A DNA stretch of 9,986 nucleotides from an uncultured Collinsella sp. GTDB taxonomy: Bacteria > Actinomycetota > Coriobacteriia > Coriobacteriales > Coriobacteriaceae. Below the pieces are notes generated by a model. The model was not told where the DNA came from, made no database searches, and saw only the letters and a list, made by a program, of their open reading frames with translations. Made by a program: the position numbers and the translations under genes. This document shows positions 1-5,945 of this stretch, piece after piece. The number at the start of each line of letters is the position of its first letter. Position 1 is the stretch's first letter. Location of the stretch: NCBI GenBank assembly GCA_934643435.1, contig CAKUCJ010000027.1, forward strand, positions 1-9,986, given 5' to 3'.

Positions 1-179
1 AGCGCCCGATCATCCTGCGCGCCGTCGAGTCCAGCGACGCCATGACCGCTGACTGGGCCAAGCTGCCTTACGACGTGCTGGCCCGCATTTCCGGCCGTAT
101 CGTGGCCGAGGTCCCCGGCGCCAACCGCGTGTGCTACGACATCACGTCCAAGCCGCCCGCGACCATCGAGTGGGAGTAG
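1..179 (+). CDS. guaA: GMP synthase (glutamine-hydrolysing), C-terminal end only
   Basis: The last 58 codons (frame starting at base 3) read [20 protein letters not shown] and onward to a terminal PPATIEWE, stop TAG at 177-179. This is the highly conserved end of GuaA, which converts XMP to GMP using glutamine and ATP in cytosolic purine synthesis. The visible part is the C-terminal dimerisation domain, with the conserved [13 protein letters not shown] and [14 protein letters not shown] segments. The 5' part lies outside the window. The reading frame is intact to the family's normal terminus, so the neighbouring island has not damaged the gene; this is expected of elements that insert at the 3' end of guaA and rebuild its last codons. 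The identification is very secure. That guaA is the actual insertion point is inferred from its position beside an integrase module. Confidence 0.95.
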   Translation, partial: RPIILRAVESSDAMTADWAKLPYDVLARISGRIVAEVPGANRVCYDITSKPPATIEWE

Positions 180-206
180 GCTGATAGGGTTCTGACCTGC
201 ATTTTT

Positions 207-410
207 GAGTGCCGCACTGTGCCGCTGAGTTTCGTTTCGTACGAGAGTCATGGCAAAGCCGCCAGCGATGTTGGTGAGTAAATACGATAACCGAGCCTCC
301 GTTCCCGCGTTGGGACGGAGGCTTTTTCTTTGTCGTTTTACTCCCTTTCACCTGCGATTTCGCAATTTACTCCCCCGTGTTTCAAGACGGCAAGGCACGG
401 TGCGGCATTC
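207..410. repeat. Imperfect 17-bp inverted repeat flanking the guaA terminator
   Basis: GAGTGCCGCACTGTGCC at 207-223 matches the reverse complement of GGCACGGTGCGGCATTC at 394-410 at 15 of 17 positions. The left arm also contains GTGCCGC twice (209-215 and 219-225). The arms enclose the terminator and two of the GGGAGTAA-type copies. It may be a recombinase or accessory-protein site of the attachment region; the function is unproven. Confidence 0.5.
294..331 (+). terminator. Rho-independent terminator downstream of guaA
   Basis: AGCCTCCGTTCCC (294-306) and GGGACGGAGGCT (312-323) form a 12-bp GC-rich stem with a single bulged T and a loop of about 5 nt. The T-rich run TTTTTCTTT follows at 323-331. 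The orientation fits termination of guaA transcription, 115 bp after its stop codon. It separates the host operon from the repeat region. Confidence 0.9.
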
Positions 411-710
411 GGAGGAACGGGAGTAAGGATTCATCCCAAGTGAGTAGACGCGCGATTTTTGTCTCCGAGAGCCAAACGGGGCCGTTTCGGGGCCTGTGAA
501 ACTCAAATCGAACTCAATAGGCTTTTCGGCGGTCTTCTCACAGCGTTTTCCCAGGTGGTTAATGGGGAGTAAAGAATCTCGCCGCCTCAATGAAAACGGG
601 AGTAACCAGGGGAAATGCCGCGGCGTACTGCCGCGTGCCGCCGTGTAAGCCACCGCGTCATTTACTCCCCAGGTGCGCCGGAAATGCCTTGGCATGCAAT
701 GGGGAGTAAA
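337..710. repeat. Cluster of GGGGAGTAAA-type repeats, both orientations (candidate integrase arm sites)
   Basis: Forward copies: GGGAGTAA at 419-426, GGGGAGTAAA at 564-573, GGGAGTAA at 598-605 and GGGGAGTAAA at 701-710. Reverse copies: TTTACTCCC at 337-345, TTTACTCCCC at 366-375 and TTTACTCCCC at 661-670. Flanks extend some pairs: AATGGGGAGTAAA is identical at 561-573 and 698-710, and AACGGGAGTAA is identical at 416-426 and 595-605. A weaker GTGAGTAAA lies at 274-282. The guaA end itself reads GGGAGTAGG at 172-180. Short repeated sites in mixed orientation beside an integrase are typical of arm-type binding sites. Iterons of a replication origin are an alternative. Confidence 0.6.
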
Positions 711-797
711 AACTCAGCTTACGCAGGCCCGAGCGGCGCTCGCCGCCTGGTCCACCGTCCTGATTCGGTTGCGTTGATCGCGAAATGCGGAGAGCCG

Positions 798-1211
798 CTA
801 CAGCGAGGCTTTCCAGTCCTCGTATTCGTCGGCGTCGATCTTGCCGTTTTCGAGCTGCGCGCGCTTCTCTGCCCACAGTTCGATCGCCATCGCGGCTTTG
901 GGCGCGTGCGGCGCCTTGGGGTTCAGGGAGAGGCCCGTGCCGTCGGCTGCGGGCACGATGCCGAAGGAGTCCTCGAGCCGCACGAGCAGCGACATGAGGT
1001 CGCCCGCAGTCTCGACGCCGTAATCCTTGAGGGCGTTGACGGACACGCCGAGCGCCGCGGAGATGGACTCGAGCAGCTCGGGCTTGACGGCGCGGATGCC
1101 GCTCTCGTAGTGGCGCACGGCCCCCTCGGTCAGGCCGACGGCCTCGGCGAGCTGCGCCTGCGTCATGCCGCGCGACTTGCGGTACCGCCTTATGTTTTTG
1201 CCTACGGACAT
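798..1211 (-). CDS. XRE-family helix-turn-helix regulator (probable repressor of the element)
   Basis: This 137-aa protein has an N-terminal HTH_3 (Cro/CI-type) domain at about residues 5-62. The recognisable signature is GMTQAQLAEAVGLTEGAVRH (residues 15-34) followed by YESG and LLESISAALGVSVNALKDYG. The C-terminal part (about 70-137) is acidic and ends in DADEYEDWKASL, a tail common in regulators of integrated elements but without a known activity. The start is set by ATG at 1211, with a strong AGGAGGAGG Shine-Dalgarno sequence just upstream. It diverges from the xis-int genes, and three palindromes lie in the shared 140-bp intergenic region, so it probably represses its own promoter and the xis-int promoter. 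The family assignment is firm; the regulatory role is inferred from layout. Confidence 0.88.
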   Translation of the reverse strand: MSVGKNIRRYRKSRGMTQAQLAEAVGLTEGAVRHYESGIRAVKPELLESISAALGVSVNALKDYGVETAGDLMSLLVRLEDSFGIVPAADGTGLSLNPKAPHAPKAAMAIELWAEKRAQLENGKIDADEYEDWKASL

Positions 1212-1242
1212 GCGCCCTCCTCCTGGAATTACGTATCAGCAC

Positions 1243-1271
1243 ATCTTATCAGCGTACGTAAATGTACGCAA
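1243..1271 (-). promoter_or_regulatory. Putative promoter of the XRE regulator
   Basis: On the minus strand, TTGCGT (1271-1266) and TAAGAT (1248-1243) are separated by 17 bp, followed about 30 bp later by the ribosome site and start codon at 1211. The match to sigma-70-type consensus is moderate (3/6 and 4/6). The first CGTAC-N6-GTACG palindrome lies largely within the spacer, as expected for autorepression. Confidence 0.4.
1253..1268. promoter_or_regulatory. Operator-like palindrome 1 (CGTAC-N6-GTACG)
   Basis: CGTACGTAAATGTACG is a perfect inverted repeat; with one flanking base each side the arms become GCGTAC/GTACGC. It lies between the promoter-like hexamers of the regulator gene. It is the probable binding site of the adjacent XRE protein. 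Confidence 0.6.
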
Positions 1272-1276
1272 TTCTA

Positions 1277-1305
1277 TTGACAGTACAGATACGTACGTTT
1301 ACTCT
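1277..1305 (+). promoter_or_regulatory. Putative promoter of the xis-int operon
   Basis: There is a perfect TTGACA -35 at 1277-1282, a 17-bp spacer and a weak TACTCT -10 at 1300-1305. It lies about 47 bp upstream of the xis start codon. The second operator-like palindrome (1282-1297) fills the spacer, so a bound repressor would block polymerase. Confidence 0.5.
1282..1297. promoter_or_regulatory. Operator-like palindrome 2 (AGTAC-N6-GTACG)
   Basis: AGTACAGATACGTACG keeps the GTAC-N6-GTAC core with one outer-position mismatch. Its centre is 29 bp from site 1, and it sits between the -35 and -10 of the xis-int promoter. Confidence 0.55.
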
Positions 1306-1317
1306 GAATCTGTAAAC

Positions 1318-1333
1318 CGTACGTATTCGTACG
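1318..1333. promoter_or_regulatory. Operator-like palindrome 3 (CGTAC-N6-GTACG)
   Basis: CGTACGTATTCGTACG is a perfect inverted repeat with the same 5-6-5 geometry as site 1. Its centre is 36 bp from site 2. It lies downstream of the -10, just before the xis ribosome site. Confidence 0.6.
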
Positions 1334-1351
1334 CCATTGATTGGAGGAGCC

Positions 1352-1555
1352 ATGGACGAGAAGGTGGCGAAGACGCCGAGGCCGCACATGCTGGACGCCG
1401 ACGAGGTCGCGGAGCTGCTGAGGATCAAGAAAGGCAGCGCCTACGAGGTGATCAGGAAGATAAACGCCGAGCAGGAGGCGCGCGGGCGCGTGGTCATCCG
1501 CGGGCGCGTTCGAAGCGACGTCTTCGACGCCCTGTACTTCCCGGAGGTGGACTGA
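1352..1555 (+). CDS. Excisionase-like small DNA-binding protein
   Basis: This 67-aa protein carries a single MerR/HTH_17-type winged-helix motif: LDADEVAELLRIKKGSAYEV (residues 14-33) followed by IRKINAEQEARGRVVIRGRV. This is the layout of excisionase-like DNA-binding proteins, which bend attachment-site DNA and direct the integrase towards excision. ATG at 1352 is chosen because GGAGGAG lies at the right distance upstream; the frame also extends 15 bp upstream, but only through a non-standard start. The gene ends 1 bp before the integrase start, and the integrase ribosome site (GGAGGTGG) lies in its last codons, so the two are probably translationally coupled. The DNA-binding family is clear; the excisionase role is inferred from pairing with int. 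Confidence 0.8.
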   Translation: MDEKVAKTPRPHMLDADEVAELLRIKKGSAYEVIRKINAEQEARGRVVIRGRVRSDVFDALYFPEVD

Positions 1556-1556
1556 C

Positions 1557-2627
1557 ATGCCCGTGTACAAGGACGACGGCAACGGCACGTTCTACGTGCA
1601 GTGCTACTACCGCGACGCCCGCGGCTCGAAGCGCCACAAGACGAAGCGCGGCTTCTCCTCCGAGGTGGAGGCCGCAGTGTGGGAGAGCCAGTTCAAGAGC
1701 CTTAACGGCGGGGCCATGGACATGACGTTCTCCGAGTTCGTCGAGGTGTACGCCTCCGAGGTGAAGCCGCGCATACGCGAGCACACGTGGATCACCAAGG
1801 AGTACATCATCAACGACAAGCTCGTGCCGTTCTTCGGGGACATGCGCATGTGCGACGTGAGGCCGATCGACGTCATCAGGTGGCAAAACGAGCTCACCGA
1901 GCACCGGGACGCCGACGGGAAGCCCTGGGCGCCGACGTACCTGCGCACGGTGAACAACCAGCTCAACGCCATCTTCAACCACGCCGAGCGCTACTACGGC
2001 CTCACCGACAACCCGGTGCGCAGGGTCGACAAGATAGGCTCGAAGAAGGGCGGCGAGATGCAGTTCTGGACCAAGGACGAGTACCTGAGGTTCAGCGAGG
2101 CCGTCATGGACAAGCCTCTCTCATTCCACGCCTTCGAGCTGCTTTACTGGACGGGCATACGCTGCGGCGAGCTCCTGGCGCTCACGCCGTCCGACTTCAT
2201 GCTGGAGAGCTCGCGGCTGCGCATCAACAAGTCGTACCAGAGCCTCAACGGCGTTGACACCGTGACCGACCCCAAGACGCCCAAGTCCGTGCGCACGATC
2301 GTCATGCCCGCCTTCCTGCGCGACGAGATGGCGGACTTCATCGAGATGCGCGACGACGTCGCCCCCGACGAGCGCCTGTTCGCCGTGACCAAGCACTTCC
2401 TGGCCCACGAGATGGAGCGCGGGTGCAAGGCGTCGGGCGTGAAGCGCATCCGCATACACGACATACGCCACAGCCATGTGAGCCTGCTGATAGAGATGGG
2501 CTTCTCCGCGCTGGCCATCGCCGAGCGCATGGGCCACGAGGCGGTGGACATCACCTACCGCTACGCGCACCTGTTCCCCACGAAGCAGGACGAGATGGCC
2601 GCCGCGCTCGACGGGGCGAGGGGGTAA
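1557..2627 (+). CDS. int: Tyrosine-type site-specific recombinase (integrase)
   Basis: This 356-aa protein has the complete layout of an integrative-element integrase. The N-terminal arm-DNA-binding domain covers about residues 1-50 (GTFYVQCYYRDARGSKRHKT, then the KRGF turn). A SAM-like core-binding domain covers about 55-155, and the catalytic domain about 165-345. The catalytic set is visible: Arg202 in YWTGIRCGELLAL, a hairpin lysine (Lys240 or Lys243 in DPKTPKSVRTI), His301 and Arg304 in HDIRHSHVSLLIEMG, His327 in GHEAV and the nucleophile Tyr336 in YRYAHLF. Nothing is truncated. It should carry out integration and excision of the island, probably at the 3' end of guaA, where the island sits. 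The arm-binding domain fits the array of short repeats at 337-710. It follows the excisionase gene by 1 bp. Confidence 0.95.
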   Translation: MPVYKDDGNGTFYVQCYYRDARGSKRHKTKRGFSSEVEAAVWESQFKSLNGGAMDMTFSEFVEVYASEVKPRIREHTWITKEYIINDKLVPFFGDMRMCDVRPIDVIRWQNELTEHRDADGKPWAPTYLRTVNNQLNAIFNHAERYYGLTDNPVRRVDKIGSKKGGEMQFWTKDEYLRFSEAVMDKPLSFHAFELLYWTGIRCGELLALTPSDFMLESSRLRINKSYQSLNGVDTVTDPKTPKSVRTIVMPAFLRDEMADFIEMRDDVAPDERLFAVTKHFLAHEMERGCKASGVKRIRIHDIRHSHVSLLIEMGFSALAIAERMGHEAVDITYRYAHLFPTKQDEMAAALDGARG

Positions 2628-2632
2628 GGAAG

Positions 2633-3058
2633 ATGCCGTGCGAGAACAGCGCCCGCAAGCGCAGCAAGACGATGGCGTTTCGCTGCACGCCCGAGGAGCA
2701 CAAGCTCATATGCGAGATGGCAGCCTGGAGCGGCATGAGCAGGCAGGACTACATCATCGCCAAGCTCACCGATACCCAGGTCGAGGTGAGGCCCTCCGTG
2801 AGCGTGCAGAAGGCGTTGAAGGACTCGATGGCGGAGTTGTCCAAGGAAGTACGGCTGGCGGCCTCCTACGGCGAGCTGAGCGAGTCCCTGCAGCAGAGGA
2901 TCGAGCTCGTGATGAGGTTCTTCCTGGCGCTCGGCGAGGGGGTTGAGGCACCAGTGACGGAAGCGCCACCGCAAACCTCGCATTTGGAAGAGCCGACAAC
3001 ATCCGTCATGGATGCGGGCTCCGACACCGCAAGCATCTTCGAGATGGGGCGCATGTAA
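2633..3058 (+). CDS. MobC-like / ribbon-helix-helix mobilisation accessory protein
   Basis: This 141-aa protein starts 5 bp after the integrase stop. Residues 9-47 (KRSKTMAFRCTPEEHKLICE, then MAAWSGMSRQDYIIAKL) match the pattern of ribbon-helix-helix relaxosome proteins of the MobC type: a basic beta-strand, then two helices with the 'SGMSRQDYI' turn. Residues 50-103 are a charged helical region, and the tail (about 104-141) is low-complexity and rich in Pro, Thr and Ser. Such proteins help a relaxase bind oriT, but no relaxase is visible here, so it may instead be a DNA-binding accessory or regulator. ATG at 2633 is chosen over ATG at 2672 because AGGAAG directly precedes it, although the spacing is short. 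It ends 3 bp from the convergent DUF262 gene. Family confidence is moderate. Confidence 0.7.
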   Translation: MPCENSARKRSKTMAFRCTPEEHKLICEMAAWSGMSRQDYIIAKLTDTQVEVRPSVSVQKALKDSMAELSKEVRLAASYGELSESLQQRIELVMRFFLALGEGVEAPVTEAPPQTSHLEEPTTSVMDAGSDTASIFEMGRM

Positions 3059-3061
3059 GGT

Positions 3062-4765
3062 TTAACGCCAGACCTCCAACGCCTTGTCCGCAAGCCATTC
3101 GGCGCGATCGGCGATATCGCCCTCGTCCCAAGACTCCTTCTCCAGGGCGCCGGCCATGGTCGCAAGGCCGGCGGCGCAGAGGGCAAGACCGTCCTTGTAT
3201 CCCTTTCCCTGCTTCTTGGTGGGCCAATCGGCATCGCGGATGGAGGCGTTGAGCGAATGCGTGATGATGGCGAGGTTGCCGAGCGTGAGGAGCTTCCTGT
3301 CCCTTCGCGTGGCAGCCTCATCGTCGAGGGCTCCCCATTTGTTGCGCCACTTCTTGGGCATCATGTGTTCGAGGGTGTACTGGTTGAACCCGAGCAGGGC
3401 CGTGCTGCTCATGCCTGGGCGAATGGCGCTTTCCAGCAGATAGAGAACGCCCTTGGACTGAAGGTTGTACAGACACGATTCCTCGAACGCCCTTCGAACC
3501 TCGGCGTCGCCGGGCATGTACGTCGTCGCCTCTTCGTTTGCTTCAAGAGCCTTCCTCAGCGTCTCCGCGTCCTTCACCTCGTTCAGGATCAGCGAGGTGA
3601 ACAGCCTGTTGTAGTTCTTCGTGGTCGCCTGAACCAGCGTTCGGCGGACGATGTAGCTCTCAAGCAGGGCGAAGACCTCGGATTCCTCGCCCGAAGACTC
3701 CGCGTTCTTGCGAACGTAGAGCACGTACGGGATGAGCGTCGAGTTCTTGAGGCCGAATATCAGCACGTTCAGGCGCTCGACGCCGGGAGCGGAGGGGATG
3801 TCCGCGTCGCAGTAGCCGGGGTCGAACGTGGACTCGAACACCTCGGCATACGCCTTCATGCTGTCGAGGATCTCGTCCTTGTCTCCGTTGCAGTACCTGC
3901 CGATGAAGTCCTTGTAGGACTGGAAGAGGTTGGACGTGCGCGAATAGAAGAGCTTGTCCTCGGTCGTGACGCCGCGCTTCTTGTCCTGAACCAGGATCTG
4001 GAGGAACGCGTCGAAGAACAGGTCGACGAGCGTGCGCTTGATGCGCCCGGTAACGACCTCCTGCTCCCAATACTCCCTCTTCTCCGCCGTGGGTTCGAAG
4101 ACGTCCTCCCAGCACTCCTTGAACGCCTGCTCGTTCTCGCGGTTGAAGAAGTAGTTCTTGAGGAGCTCCGCCGTCGTCAGGCGCACCCCGAGCGAGTTGA
4201 TGGTGTCGAATATCTGCTGCTCGTCCTCGCCCTCGGTAAGATCGATGCAGACGAACTGGACGTTCGACTTGATCGTGTTCCTGTCGACCTTCTCCGGGTC
4301 GATATTCTTGAGGAAGTAGTTGTAGGCAAGGACGATGGCCGAGGAGCCCTCGAGGGGTTCGCAGCCCGTGGCGCTGACGACCTTTTCGAAATCCTGCCGG
4401 TCGTACTTGCCGTGCCGCAAGGCGACATCGCCGGTCTCCAGGACGAAATCTCGCTCAAACAAATTGTTGGTGCCGTTTTTTGCACAGAGTGCCTTGAAGA
4501 AGATGACCATGGTCGTGAGTCGCTGCTGGCCGTCGATGACGGTGCGAACCTCGGAGACCTCGGACCAGGTGTTGCCGGAGGAGGCCTGCTTCAGGATGAT
4601 GGAGCCCAGGAAATAGGGCCGCTTCGAGGCCGTGACGAACTCCATGTCGCCGAGGAAGCGCTCCCATTGCTCTTCTCCCCAGACGTACGCCCTTTGGTAG
4701 AAAGGTATTTCGAGCAGGCGCGATCCGTTGAACACGCCGCTTATCGTAGATTTTCCTGCATCCAT
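3062..4765 (-). CDS. DUF262/DUF1524 protein (GmrSD-like restriction factor)
   Basis: This 567-aa protein has both halves of the GmrSD-type architecture. The N-terminal DUF262 domain shows IPFYQRAYVWG (20-30) and the hallmark VIDGQQRLTT (76-85), a ParB/Srx-like nucleotide-binding motif. The C-terminal DUF1524 domain has the His-Me/HNH-like signature LEHMMPKKW (465-473, His467) and LTLGNLAIITHSLN (about 493-506). The middle is helical. Characterised relatives (GmrSD, SspE and others) are nucleotide-dependent nucleases that restrict modified or unmodified phage DNA. The protein looks full length with key residues present. It is on the same strand as the type III genes but about 300 bp downstream, with its own promoter-like sequence, so it may be expressed separately. 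The ATG at 4765 has only a weak ribosome site. The domain call is firm; the exact target is unknown. Confidence 0.9.
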   Translation of the reverse strand: MDAGKSTISGVFNGSRLLEIPFYQRAYVWGEEQWERFLGDMEFVTASKRPYFLGSIILKQASSGNTWSEVSEVRTVIDGQQRLTTMVIFFKALCAKNGTNNLFERDFVLETGDVALRHGKYDRQDFEKVVSATGCEPLEGSSAIVLAYNYFLKNIDPEKVDRNTIKSNVQFVCIDLTEGEDEQQIFDTINSLGVRLTTAELLKNYFFNRENEQAFKECWEDVFEPTAEKREYWEQEVVTGRIKRTLVDLFFDAFLQILVQDKKRGVTTEDKLFYSRTSNLFQSYKDFIGRYCNGDKDEILDSMKAYAEVFESTFDPGYCDADIPSAPGVERLNVLIFGLKNSTLIPYVLYVRKNAESSGEESEVFALLESYIVRRTLVQATTKNYNRLFTSLILNEVKDAETLRKALEANEEATTYMPGDAEVRRAFEESCLYNLQSKGVLYLLESAIRPGMSSTALLGFNQYTLEHMMPKKWRNKWGALDDEAATRRDRKLLTLGNLAIITHSLNASIRDADWPTKKQGKGYKDGLALCAAGLATMAGALEKESWDEGDIADRAEWLADKALEVWR

Positions 4766-4791
4766 CCTTAAAGCCCTATCTATCCTTTGCG

Positions 4792-4820
4792 GTTATTGCT
4801 GGCGGGGTCAATTTTATCAA
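4792..4820 (-). promoter_or_regulatory. Putative promoter upstream of the DUF262 gene
   Basis: On the minus strand TTGATA (4820-4815) and AATAAC (4797-4792) are separated by 17 bp and lie about 27 bp before the start codon at 4765. The hexamers match consensus at 5/6 and 4/6. A 7-bp inverted repeat (GGGTCAA 4805-4811, TTGACCC 4829-4835) brackets the -35, and could be an operator. Confidence 0.4.
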
Positions 4821-5035
4821 TACGCTGCTTGACCCTTTAATGTTCCCGGTCCTTGCCGTCTTCTCCCCAGAAGGTGCTCGAAGATGATGCGCAGGTCCTC
4901 GTCATCAAGGCAGCCGCCCTCGAGGCAGCCACGGTCGATGGTATCGATCATCGTCTGCCCCTTCTTCTTCGAGCGGTCGTAGATCACTGTGTCGAGGGAT
5001 AGCTCCCTGCCGTCGCGCGTGAACATCTCGTGCAT
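4817..5035 (-). CDS. Small hypothetical ORF, possibly a gene remnant or an extension of the DUF4238 frame
   Basis: This 72-aa frame encodes MHEMFTRDGRELSLDTVIYD and onward, and I do not recognise it. The first 50 or so codons have the same G/C-rich third positions as the true genes, which argues for coding history. The last 15 or so (RRRQGPGTLKGQAAY) do not. No good ribosome site precedes ATG 5035. The frame is the same as that of the upstream DUF4238 gene: after its TGA (5062-5060) the sequence stays open through SQANSAEF into this ORF. It could be a small gene, the tail of an ancestral longer protein, or the remnant of a deleted gene between DUF4238 and DUF262. The remaining sequence in the 4766-5059 interval holds only promoter-like sequence and an inverted repeat. 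Confidence 0.3.
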   Translation of the reverse strand: MHEMFTRDGRELSLDTVIYDRSKKKGQTMIDTIDRGCLEGGCLDDEDLRIIFEHLLGRRRQGPGTLKGQAAY

Positions 5036-5059
5036 GAATTCGGCACTGTTCGCTTGACT

Positions 5060-5944
5060 TCAATCGCGTACCGCGTGCTCGAGCGGGCCGCTTCCCCTCG
5101 ATATGGCGACATCCCAATGCTCGCAGTTAAGCAGAAGAAGTCGGTTCATGAACTCGACGCCCGAAAAACCGAGTCTCGCAAACGGCGGAAATAGAGGGTC
5201 ATCTGAAAAGACCGCAGCATACTCACTGCTCAACGGCATATACGCGAGATGAAAATCGTACGAGTCGTCCTCGGGCCCGATGATGAACATAGGCATCGAC
5301 GTCGTAACGAACCCTGAGCCGACGGGTGCCCTAAGGATGGAGAAGCTCTTCTCAAAAAAAGCCTTTCGGATACGGTTAACTGGCACAATATCATCGTTGG
5401 AGAAGAGCATGGTTGCGGCGGCGGCAAGCTCGACCACCGCTTGGGAATCCCCGCGCCAATCCGACCAATCGAGCAAGCCGAGCTCATAGGGTGTCAGATG
5501 AACGTTTCTGAGCAGCTCTTCGGCAGTCTCGCGTGACCATTTCTTGTCGACGCGCATACTGATAGGGTGCCGGACGATGATATTTGCTGCCAGCTCGCAA
5601 ACGGCGGCTTTCCCATCAGAATACCCTTCGTCTTCGCACTGGTCTTCTTTCTGGCGTTCCAAAAAGCGATCGTAAAGCGGCGCGATGCGGCTCTCGAGCT
5701 CAGATAGCTTAACCTCGATGAGGTTCTGCGCATAGAATCTGTCTGTCGCATCGCCTGTCGCATCGGCATGCTCGACCTCATAAAGATCGCGCATGCTGCA
5801 AAGGTTCTCGCAATTCGTGCGGAAGAAGGAGCCCTTCTGTCTGCTGTAGGCATGAAGCTGCCCGGAGGAATCCGCGAAATGGCGCAGGTAGAACCGCGGC
5901 ACCCAGTGCTGCTTTCGCGTCATCTTTCCGGGCAGCTTCGACAT
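5060..5944 (-). CDS. DUF4238-containing protein
   Basis: This 294-aa protein begins with the DUF4238 signature KQHWVPRFYLRHFA (residues 11-24) followed by LHAYSRQKGSFFRTN. A second conserved helix, ELAANIIVRHPISMR (117-131), matches the Arg-Xaa-Pro region of that family. No transmembrane segment or known catalytic motif is visible, and the biochemical function of the family is not established. The start codon is 1 bp after the stop of the type III restriction gene, and AAGG about 9 bp upstream lies inside that gene's last codons, so the two are translationally coupled. This makes it a likely third component, regulator or toxin-like partner of the restriction system, by context only. It appears less G/C-rich than res, so it may have a separate origin. 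Confidence 0.8.
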   Translation of the reverse strand: MSKLPGKMTRKQHWVPRFYLRHFADSSGQLHAYSRQKGSFFRTNCENLCSMRDLYEVEHADATGDATDRFYAQNLIEVKLSELESRIAPLYDRFLERQKEDQCEDEGYSDGKAAVCELAANIIVRHPISMRVDKKWSRETAEELLRNVHLTPYELGLLDWSDWRGDSQAVVELAAAATMLFSNDDIVPVNRIRKAFFEKSFSILRAPVGSGFVTTSMPMFIIGPEDDSYDFHLAYMPLSSEYAAVFSDDPLFPPFARLGFSGVEFMNRLLLLNCEHWDVAISRGSGPLEHAVRD

Positions 5945-5945
5945 C

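Larger units (their letters stand above)
180..797. other. Gene-free, repeat-rich stretch; candidate attachment (attL) region
   Basis: No convincing gene lies here; the open frames lack ribosome sites and recognisable products. The stretch holds the guaA terminator (294-331), several copies of a GGGAGTAA-type motif in both orientations (337-710), a 17-bp imperfect inverted repeat (207-223 with 394-410), a perfect AAACGG-GG-CCGTTT palindrome (474-487) and a perfect CGCGGC-GTACT-GCCGCG hairpin (619-635). Its place between guaA and the repressor-xis-int module makes it the likely left attachment region with integrase and accessory-factor sites. The exact crossover core cannot be fixed, because the right junction is outside the window. 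Confidence 0.55.

Noticed and set aside
142..695. Two minus-strand open frames (142-351 and 348-695)
   Set aside because: They cross the guaA end, its terminator and the repeat cluster, have no ribosome sites, and give no recognisable protein.
337..710. The repeats considered as a CRISPR array
   Set aside because: Units are only 8-13 bp, occur in both orientations and have irregular spacing, and no cas genes are present.
615..1280. Plus-strand open frame of 221 codons
   Set aside because: It is antisense to the XRE regulator, which has a strong ribosome site and a clear HTH domain.
3257..4771. Plus-strand open frame of 504 codons
   Set aside because: It is antisense to the clear DUF262/DUF1524 gene and shows only low-complexity composition.
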